Shown piece after piece: positions 1 to 4,901 of a stretch of DNA of 5,968 nt. Position numbers and translations under genes: made by a program. A model generated the notes under the pieces. It saw nothing but the letters and a program-made list of their open reading frames with translations, had not been told where the DNA came from and made no database searches. The DNA is taken from NCBI GenBank assembly GCA_019323135.1, contig JAHWHT010000066.1, positions 1 through 5,968 of the forward strand, given 5' to 3'. This DNA comes from Candidatus Woesearchaeota archaeon. Lineage in GTDB: Archaea > Nanobdellota > Nanobdellia > Woesearchaeales > ARS49. The first letter of the stretch is position 1. Each line of letters opens with the position of its first letter.

Positions 1-107
1 GTTATCCTGAAGCCCATTTTGCTACCTTTTTATTGTCTTTTAAAGTAGAATTAATAGAAAATTTATTAAATGTTGCGGTCTTTATTGTGTTTTTGAGGGA
101 ATTCTAG
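1..107 (+). CDS. Possible C-terminal tail of an upstream gene (5' partial)
   Basis: The frame beginning at base 3 is open for 34 codons to a TAG at 105-107 and runs off the left edge. It reads YPEAHFATFLLSFK, then an amphipathic stretch ending VFIVFLREF. The tail would sit 22 bases before the next start, which fits the dense gene packing of the rest of the window. The other two forward frames stop early (TGA at 8-10, TAG at 46-48). An open stretch this short can occur by chance in AT-rich DNA, and no motif identifies the product, so this is a tentative call. A function cannot be suggested. Confidence 0.35.
   Translation, partial: YPEAHFATFLLSFKVELIENLLNVAVFIVFLREF
57..71 (+). promoter_or_regulatory. 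Weak candidate archaeal BRE/TATA element
   Basis: A purine-rich GAAAA is followed by TTTATTAAAT, which resembles an archaeal BRE plus TATA box. Transcription would then start about 25 bases downstream, near base 90, leaving a leader of roughly 40 bases before the large gene at 130. A GAGGGA at 95-100 lies too far from the start (29 bases) to be its ribosome binding site. In DNA this AT-rich such matches are frequent, and the element overlaps the possible upstream gene tail, so support is weak. Confidence 0.2.
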
Positions 108-129
108 CTAAAAGAGTATTGTTGAAATT

Positions 130-3100
130 ATGAGTCGTTACCATCAATATGGCGGGAGATCCGTTAATTCTGATGAAAATAGCTCAAACTCTTCTGGTGC
201 GGGTCAGGCTAGTTCTATTGACGCTCCTGCAGGAACTTTGAGCAAGAAGAGTGCTGCAACAGGACAAGTCTTTAGCAGTGTTAAAGAAAGAAAGATTGCT
301 AGTGGTGTAAGGCGTAAGACAGGGGTAGAGCCGACACCAGAACAAGTTAAAGGTAAAACTAAAGCAGAAATCATTGATGAGGTAGTCAGAGAACAAAAAA
401 GGGAGAAGTTAGAAGGGATTAGTAAGGCAAGGCAAAGTCATTATGTTTTGGGTAAGAAGCAAGAATATCACGCCATGCAATTACCTCACACTGAAAAAGG
501 AGTGAGAGAATACGGCAGCAAGTCAAGGATTTCAGGAATTGCCAGGCTCAGAGACCAGCGTTACCAATTCGGCAAAGGCACAACAAGAGTAAAAACACTA
601 GCCAGACCAGAAAGTCAAGAAAGAATATTACAATCAGAAAAAACACCAAACATCACTGAATTAAAAATAGCACTAGCAGATCCAAGAATCAGCCCAATGC
701 AAAAATTCTGGATAGCACAAAAACTCAAACAAGAAATATCAAAAGATCAAGAGACTATAACATTCTATCAAAGTCCTGATTATGTTGGTCTGGGCAGACC
801 TTTAGGAATGATTTCTGAAAAAGAATATCAAGCACGAGAAAAGTTAAGATCTAAAATAAGAGGTTTTGAAAGCGTTCAAGAAATGAAAAAATACGACAAA
901 GCTATGAGTAAAGCAGCAGAATTCAAAACATGGGAAGAAAAATTCATTGAAAAAGGCAGATCAATGCCTTCTTCTAAACAAAGAAGAGACGCGTATGCTG
1001 CTAGCTTGTTTGTTGGTTTTGCTGAGCCTTTTGTCAGGCTTGGAATCCAAGCGGTCGGCTCTTTTAAAGAACCATCTGCTTATCAAATATATCAGAAAAA
1101 TTATAAGAAGCCAACCCAACCCTCTCCCAATAATGTAATCCCAATCCATAAAAATGATATCCCTTCTAGGCTTAAAAATCTTTCGGATAAAGAGAAAAAA
1201 GAATTTAACAAAATGATTAAGGGCTATGAAATTTATAGCAGGGGTGGTAGAGAAGAATACGCTGCGAGAATACAAAAACAAGCTATAGAAAAAAAATTTA
1301 AAGAAAAATTCGGAACAGAATTTAAACCAATTTATAAAGAAATTCAGAGAGAAAAAGATATATTTCATGTTGAGAAGTATGGTTATACTAGGGAAAGAGC
1401 GAGTGGTTTTGGTGAGGAAGCGACAGTAACAATTGCCGGAACAGCAGCTATTGGTGCTGGAACAAGTGTGGCTGGCAGAGTATTTGGAATTGTCGCTCCT
1501 AAAATTATACCAGGAAGAATAATTAAAACTGCGGCTAAAATTCCTAAATCTGTAAAATCAGCCATGACATTTGGAGCTGTTATGACTCCTTTAGAAGTTC
1601 CTCAAGTAATTAGTGAAACAGAAAAGTATGGTTTTGAAGCTGCCGCCACAAGGAGTGTTGGTAGGGTGGGGACGCTGGCAGGACTGAGCTTGATAGGTGT
1701 TAGTGAGCCAGAGATGACATCTTACACTCAGCCTAAGTTTAGGAAAAAGCCTAAGTTTGATGTTAAATTGGATTTGATGAGTAAAAAGCCTGGTGTTTAT
1801 GAGACTAATGTTAAAAGGTATTCTTGGAGTACTAAAAAAGGGCCTCTTGTTAGAGTGACTGTATTAATGGGTAAAAGGGTTGAGCCTTTTAAAGCAAAGA
1901 TTAAGGTTAAAAAGCCTGGTGCTAAAAAATCTGGTGAGAGTGTTATTCCAGAGATAATTTTTGGTTCTGAAGTTCCTAAGCAAGTTGTGACTAGGCCTAC
2001 TCCTTCACAAATTAGTGGAAGGAGATCTAAGGAAATATTCACTGAAGAGATTAAGCAGTTAGAGCATAAACCAAAACAGAGTAAGATTAAGGCAGGTGAA
2101 AAAATAATTGTTGATTTTAATCAGAAGAAAGTTTACAAACTTAATGCGCCAAAGCCAAGACCTAAGACTGAAATTGTTTCTGGTGAGCAAGTTTTATTGT
2201 TGGAAAAGCCTAAATTGAAGAAACCTAAAGAAAAAGTGATTATAGATTTAGATAGACTGTATAAAGAAGCAGAACAAAAAGTTTTGCAAAAACAAAAATT
2301 TATTCAGAGAACAAAACAAAAGCAAAAACAGAAATTAGCTCTCAAACAGGAAACAAAATCTTTAAATGAGTTTATGGGTAGTGAAAGTAAATCAGCTCTT
2401 GACGCTTTGGTTGGCGGGAGATCAAGGCAGAAATTAAGACAGAAAACAAAAACTAAATTAAAGCAAGAACAAAAACTAAGACAAGACCTGTTCTTAATTC
2501 AATCATTAAAACCTAAACAGAGACAGAAATTAGCTCTCAAACAAAAACAAAAGCAGAAGTTATTGCAAAAACTTGCTCAAAAGCAAAAACAGAAATTAAC
2601 TCCTAAACAAAAGCAGATTTTAAAACAAGAATTGATAGTTGTTCAAGACGTTCTGCAAATTCCTAAACAAAAGCAGATTTTAAAACAAGAATTGATAGCT
2701 GTTCAAGACGTTCTGCAAATAGTCAAACCAATTCAAACACCAGAATATCTTATAGAAATAATACCAGAAATAACAGGCAGAAGAGTTCCACCACCAATAG
2801 TTCCACCACCAATAGTTCCAAGCATCAAAGGCGGCGGGGGTGATGGTTCTCGTCGTGGTAAGAAGGTTAAGAGTTTTCCTGCGAGGTATGCTGGTAGTTT
2901 GTGGGGTGATTTGATAGGCAGCCAAATCACCAGAGAGAAAGCTAAGAAAATGAATTTTCCCAGAAGGATGTGGAGCGGGTTTGAAATCAGGCCTGTAGGA
3001 CAACAATCAAATTTAAGAAAAAGAAAACCTTTCCCTCAAAAAAAGAAAAAATTCCCTGAAAGACTATGGAGCTTCGGTTCAAGTTCAAAAAAAACTAAAA

Positions 3101-3135
3101 GAAAAAAGAAAAAAATCGAAGATTTATTTTTTTAA
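130..3135 (+). CDS. Giant basic Lys/Gln-rich repeat protein with a hydrophobic centre (unknown function)
   Basis: I do not recognise this 1001-residue protein. Residues 1-60 are Ser/Gly/Ala-rich and look disordered. Residues 60-430 are charged and probably helical, with an amphipathic patch near 288-312. Residues 431-457, 476-490 and 503-526 form an Ala/Gly-rich hydrophobic section in an otherwise very basic protein. Residues about 535-610 alternate like beta strands. Residues about 698-865 are dominated by Lys and Gln and contain two 20-residue tandem copies. Two VPPPI units (886-895) and a Gly cluster (901-904) act as a likely hinge, and the tail carries three FPxR motifs (916, 943, 975) and ends in Lys/Arg clusters plus IEDLFF. 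The ATG at 130 is the only reasonable start, because an in-frame TAA lies at 109-111; no good Shine-Dalgarno precedes it. Position at the head of a membrane/adhesin operon suggests a structural, nucleic-acid- or membrane-associated role. This is inference only. Confidence 0.9.
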   Translation: MSRYHQYGGRSVNSDENSSNSSGAGQASSIDAPAGTLSKKSAATGQVFSSVKERKIASGVRRKTGVEPTPEQVKGKTKAEIIDEVVREQKREKLEGISKARQSHYVLGKKQEYHAMQLPHTEKGVREYGSKSRISGIARLRDQRYQFGKGTTRVKTLARPESQERILQSEKTPNITELKIALADPRISPMQKFWIAQKLKQEISKDQETITFYQSPDYVGLGRPLGMISEKEYQAREKLRSKIRGFESVQEMKKYDKAMSKAAEFKTWEEKFIEKGRSMPSSKQRRDAYAASLFVGFAEPFVRLGIQAVGSFKEPSAYQIYQKNYKKPTQPSPNNVIPIHKNDIPSRLKNLSDKEKKEFNKMIKGYEIYSRGGREEYAARIQKQAIEKKFKEKFGTEFKPIYKEIQREKDIFHVEKYGYTRERASGFGEEATVTIAGTAAIGAGTSVAGRVFGIVAPKIIPGRIIKTAAKIPKSVKSAMTFGAVMTPLEVPQVISETEKYGFEAAATRSVGRVGTLAGLSLIGVSEPEMTSYTQPKFRKKPKFDVKLDLMSKKPGVYETNVKRYSWSTKKGPLVRVTVLMGKRVEPFKAKIKVKKPGAKKSGESVIPEIIFGSEVPKQVVTRPTPSQISGRRSKEIFTEEIKQLEHKPKQSKIKAGEKIIVDFNQKKVYKLNAPKPRPKTEIVSGEQVLLLEKPKLKKPKEKVIIDLDRLYKEAEQKVLQKQKFIQRTKQKQKQKLALKQETKSLNEFMGSESKSALDALVGGRSRQKLRQKTKTKLKQEQKLRQDLFLIQSLKPKQRQKLALKQKQKQKLLQKLAQKQKQKLTPKQKQILKQELIVVQDVLQIPKQKQILKQELIAVQDVLQIVKPIQTPEYLIEIIPEITGRRVPPPIVPPPIVPSIKGGGGDGSRRGKKVKSFPARYAGSLWGDLIGSQITREKAKKMNFPRRMWSGFEIRPVGQQSNLRKRKPFPQKKKKFPERLWSFGSSSKKTKRKKKKIEDLFF
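2281..2724 (+). repeat. Lys/Gln-rich low-complexity coding region
   Basis: This stretch encodes residues 718-865 of the large protein and is built from imperfect QKQKL..KQ units. By my count 48 of the 98 residues from 767 to 864 are Lys or Gln. A 21-base word encoding QKLALKQ occurs exactly at 2328-2348 and again at 2523-2543, showing that the region grew partly by copying DNA and not only by drift in composition. Confidence 0.85.
2601..2720 (+). repeat. 60-bp tandem duplication, 59/60 identical
   Basis: Bases 2601-2660 and 2661-2720 are head-to-tail copies that differ only at 2639 (T) versus 2699 (C). Each encodes 20 residues beginning PKQKQIL and ending VQDVLQI (825-844 and 845-864), with one Val-to-Ala difference. 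Being a multiple of three, the duplication keeps the reading frame. Confidence 0.97.
2785..2814 (+). repeat. Two tandem 15-bp VPPPI repeats
   Basis: The 15-base unit GTTCCACCACCAATA occurs twice in direct succession (2785-2799, 2800-2814), followed by a partial third copy, GTTCCA (2815-2820). It encodes VPPPI-VPPPI-VP, a stiff proline-rich linker between the Lys/Gln region and the Gly-rich and basic C-terminal tail. Confidence 0.9.
3127..3133 (+). terminator. T7 tract at the end of the large gene, possible leaky terminator
   Basis: Seven T residues, preceded by ATTTA, overlap the stop codon of the large gene. Archaeal RNA polymerase can terminate on T-rich non-template stretches without a hairpin. 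The next gene starts six bases further on, so full termination here would silence the operon; partial read-through is more likely, if the tract acts at all. Confidence 0.2.
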
Positions 3136-3138
3136 AAA

Positions 3139-3324
3139 ATGAAAATTATCAAAGTTAATGATATTCAGTTGGTTGAGAAGGACGTTATTGAAATCACAAA
3201 CAAAGAGGATTTTGAAATGTTGAATAAGGATTTGTTTAGTGATAGTATTGTTTTTGATTTGAAGGGTGTTTGGTATTTGATTGGTGATGAGGTCGCTTAT
3301 TGTTTTAATACAGGTGAAAAATGA
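3139..3324 (+). CDS. Small acidic protein of unknown function (61 aa)
   Basis: This 61-residue protein starts MKIIKVNDIQLVEKD and is acidic (several Asp/Glu, few Arg), with a pattern suggesting beta strands at each end (IIKVNDIQLV; GVWYLIGDEVAYCF). It has no signal peptide or membrane segment and a single cysteine near the C-terminus. It starts three bases after the stop of the large gene and ends in an ATGA overlap with the zinc-ribbon gene, so it belongs to the same operon. No Shine-Dalgarno is visible before its ATG (the upstream bases are T then A runs), so it is probably reached by translation continuing from the large gene. No family is recognised. Confidence 0.7.
   Translation: MKIIKVNDIQLVEKDVIEITNKEDFEMLNKDLFSDSIVFDLKGVWYLIGDEVAYCFNTGEK
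3312..3317 (+). promoter_or_regulatory. Ribosome binding site (AGGTGA) for the zinc-ribbon gene
   Basis: AGGTGA is complementary to the archaeal 16S rRNA 3' end and lies three bases before the ATG at 3321. The site supports a real start for a gene of only 33 codons. Confidence 0.6.
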
Positions 3325-3422
3325 TTGATTGGTTTTTTTGTCCGAATTGCCATGACATGGTCAAAGGCGTTATGAATGGAGACACGCTCGTTTGTGAGTA
3401 TTGTGGGGTACGATTAAAATGA
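3321..3422 (+). CDS. Tiny zinc-ribbon protein (33 aa)
   Basis: The 33-residue product begins MIDWFFCPNCHDM and ends VCEYCGVRLK. Cysteines 7, 10, 25 and 28 form a CPxC-x14-CxYCG arrangement, the typical four-cysteine zinc ribbon, with the aromatic and glycine residues usual around such knuckles. The protein is little more than the metal-binding fold. The frame is supported from both sides: its ATG overlaps the stop of the preceding gene (ATGA at 3321-3324), an AGGTGA lies just upstream, and its stop overlaps the next ATG (3419-3422). Stand-alone zinc ribbons of this size are common in archaea and their viruses and may bind nucleic acid or a partner protein. Which of these applies here cannot be read from the sequence. 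Confidence 0.82.
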   Translation: MIDWFFCPNCHDMVKGVMNGDTLVCEYCGVRLK

Positions 3423-3976
3423 ATGGATATTATGAAGAAAATCCTGAGCAGGAGATAATAAATAAGGCTACGAGGCAGGCAATGCTTGATGACACTTTTG
3501 CTGGTACGCAGAATAGTTTTCAGGATGAGAACTTCATGCGTTTTGTATTGGAGACTAAGGATATTATTGAAGAACTTGAATTGAATCTTTTGGGAAAAAC
3601 TAGGAATGATCAGCAAAAGATTATTCAGAAAGGGAAAGCTTTGATGAATAAAGATGGTGTGTATGAGTTAATGAATTTCTTGAAGCCACGTCTTAAAAGA
3701 ACTATGTTCTTAGGTAATATTAAGGAGAAAGAAAGGGATAGGATGTGTATGGAATTAAGATTGAGTGTGAATGATTGGGTGCTTAACAATTACAAGAATC
3801 ATAGTGTTGGTATTGGTTGTTGGGAGCAGATCATTCACTTGATTGATCATGCTTATTTTTTGACTTTAAGCAGGGCGTTAGATAATGGTGAGAGAAGAGC
3901 AATTCTTCCCAACTTCAAGCGTGTTGAGGGAATCACGAGACCTTTTGGGAAACAAAATAAAGGAGTGATAATATGA
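3419..3976 (+). CDS. Helical soluble protein of unknown function (185 aa)
   Basis: I place the start at the ATG at 3419, which overlaps the zinc-ribbon stop as ATGA and has TGGGGT (3404-3409) upstream. A TTG at 3401 in the same frame would add six residues but lies deep inside the zinc-ribbon gene. The 185-residue product starts MNGYYEENPEQEI and appears all-helical and soluble, with charged amphipathic segments (FVLETKDIIEELELNLLGK; IKEKERDRMCMELRL) and a His-containing helix (CWEQIIHLIDHAYFLTL). There is no signal peptide or membrane segment. The C-terminal tail is basic and Gly-containing, and its last codons carry the ribosome binding site of the next gene. I recognise no family. The setting between a zinc ribbon and two membrane proteins suggests a cytoplasmic or internal component of the same assembly. 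Confidence 0.85.
   Translation: MNGYYEENPEQEIINKATRQAMLDDTFAGTQNSFQDENFMRFVLETKDIIEELELNLLGKTRNDQQKIIQKGKALMNKDGVYELMNFLKPRLKRTMFLGNIKEKERDRMCMELRLSVNDWVLNNYKNHSVGIGCWEQIIHLIDHAYFLTLSRALDNGERRAILPNFKRVEGITRPFGKQNKGVII
3961..3969 (+). promoter_or_regulatory. Strong ribosome binding site (AGGAGTGAT)
   Basis: AGGAGTGAT matches the archaeal/bacterial anti-Shine-Dalgarno sequence at eight of nine positions of AGGAGGTGAT once a single G is skipped. It ends three bases before the ATG at 3973 and lies within the last codons of the preceding gene, supporting the ATGA-coupled start of the two-membrane-segment protein. Confidence 0.65.
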
Positions 3977-4557
3977 TAAGTCCACTTGCAGTAATGTTCA
4001 TACTTGTTATGACATTGTTGTTGTTTGCAATGATTGTATGGGTGATAATAATTTTAACGCACCCTCATAGGATAGAAATTTGTGAAGAAATGGATAGCGG
4101 CAACAAGTACAATATTAAGCGTTGTAAGATCAGAAGGGATAAAGATAAAGGAACAAATAAAATAGTTCCTTTATTTAGTCGTGAACTGATAAGGATTCGT
4201 GGTGGAGTTTACAGCAGAGGTAGAAACTTGTTGTTTAAAGTGTTTAAAGACAAGAACGGATTATATCATCCAGTCAGCGTGAAAAAAGGAATTGAGTGTC
4301 CTGATCATGGTGACGCTCTTGCAATGCACGCCATGCAGACAAGAGAAACGATTAACACTTATGATAATCCTGGTTTTTGGAAGAAGTATGGCCACATTAT
4401 AACTTTTATGAGTGTTATGGTCATTTGCACTTTGTTGTTGATCGTGTATGGTTATTATTTCAAGCAAATGATAATTCAAGGCGGCGGTCAAGTCGCTAGC
4501 GGGTTAAACAACGCTGCAGGCGCTATTAAGGGATTGATAGGGGGTGTCGCAGGATAA
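3973..4557 (+). CDS. Membrane protein: two TM segments, internal soluble domain, Gly/Ala tail (194 aa)
   Basis: Residues about 4-29 form a strong transmembrane segment followed by HPHR. Residues 30-136 form a soluble, basic, beta-rich domain (IRIRGGVYSRGRNLLFKVF, then DKNGLYHPVSVKK) with cysteines 37, 51 and 109. Residues about 141-162 form a second transmembrane segment. Residues 166-194 are a Gly/Ala/Asn-rich amphipathic tail (QVASGLNNAAGAIKGLIGG). The flanking positive charges predict that the middle domain faces the cytoplasm (or virion interior) and that both ends face outside. There is no typical cleavable signal. The gene starts by ATGA overlap with its upstream neighbour and ends in a TAATG overlap with the next membrane protein, suggesting the two are made in step and act together. 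Function unknown; a virion envelope or secretion-channel component is a reasonable guess. Confidence 0.88.
   Translation: MISPLAVMFILVMTLLLFAMIVWVIIILTHPHRIEICEEMDSGNKYNIKRCKIRRDKDKGTNKIVPLFSRELIRIRGGVYSRGRNLLFKVFKDKNGLYHPVSVKKGIECPDHGDALAMHAMQTRETINTYDNPGFWKKYGHIITFMSVMVICTLLLIVYGYYFKQMIIQGGGQVASGLNNAAGAIKGLIGGVAG
4540..4546 (+). promoter_or_regulatory. Ribosome binding site (GGGGGTG) for the small membrane protein
   Basis: GGGGGTG lies ten bases before the ATG at 4557, inside the Gly codons that end the preceding gene. It is a plausible but imperfect Shine-Dalgarno; the TAATG stop/start overlap is the stronger argument for this start. Confidence 0.4.
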
Positions 4558-4901
4558 TGTGGGGTACTGCTAGTGTTTTAGGTATTGTGAGCGTGATGTT
4601 CATGCTGGCTTATTTCAGTCAAAACACTAGCAGTGAAATCACAAAAGCGTTCAAAGTATTGTTCTGGTTCTCTAGCATTATTATGAGTGTTATCGGCGTG
4701 AATGTAGCTAGAGAAATAGTGCAAACTCAAATGCCTTCCGCAACAGGAATAGTGAGTATGCTTAACATTGTTTTCTTAATGTTATGGGTGGTTTTTTTCT
4801 TGAGCATATTCTTATACGGCTTATTTTTCATAATAGATTTGGTGACAGGATGGAAAATCAAAAAAAAGAAGGAAAAAGAAAGTATCACAAATTTTTATTA
4901 A
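4557..4901 (+). CDS. Small integral membrane protein with three hydrophobic segments (114 aa)
   Basis: Hydrophobic segments lie at residues about 4-21, 33-51 and 63-96. The last is long (about 34 residues) and could be one tilted helix or a short hairpin. The C-terminus is very basic (GWKIKKKKEKE, 98-108), so it should lie on the cytoplasmic side. The start ATG overlaps the previous stop as TAATG. The last 52 bases overlap the start of the LamG protein gene in a different frame. Size and hydrophobic layout would fit a small viral envelope protein, a holin-like protein or a secretion-pore subunit; the sequence does not choose between them, and I recognise no family. Confidence 0.88.
   Translation: MWGTASVLGIVSVMFMLAYFSQNTSSEITKAFKVLFWFSSIIMSVIGVNVAREIVQTQMPSATGIVSMLNIVFLMLWVVFFLSIFLYGLFFIIDLVTGWKIKKKKEKESITNFY
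4841..4845 (+). promoter_or_regulatory. Ribosome binding site (GGTGA) that fixes the LamG gene start
   Basis: GGTGA ends four bases before the ATG at 4850, within the coding sequence of the small membrane protein. It favours this ATG, and hence a 52-base gene overlap, over the TTG codons further downstream that would lose the basic part of the signal peptide. Confidence 0.6.

Noticed and set aside
961..1368. Minus-strand open frame of 135 codons opposite the large gene
   Set aside because: It lies wholly inside the strongly supported 1001-residue gene and its Phe/Leu/Ile-rich product is what the complement of Lys/Glu-rich A-rich codons gives.
2281..2724. Possible CRISPR-like array because of repeated short words
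   Set aside because: The repeats are in-frame coding units without unique spacers of constant length; they encode Lys/Gln motifs within a continuous reading frame.
2680..3006. Minus-strand frames with Trp/Gly repeats (NYWWW and TIGGG patterns)
   Set aside because: The repeats are the reverse complement of the VPPPI repeat DNA in the large gene; no ribosome binding site or independent support.
3401..3418. TTG start at 3401 giving MWGTIK, alike to the MWGTAS start of the 114-residue protein (shared 10-base word TGTGGGGTAC at 3402 and 4558)
   Set aside because: The ATG at 3419 has the usual ATGA overlap with the preceding gene, and a 10-base match near two starts can be explained by chance and by G-rich ribosome-binding sequence.
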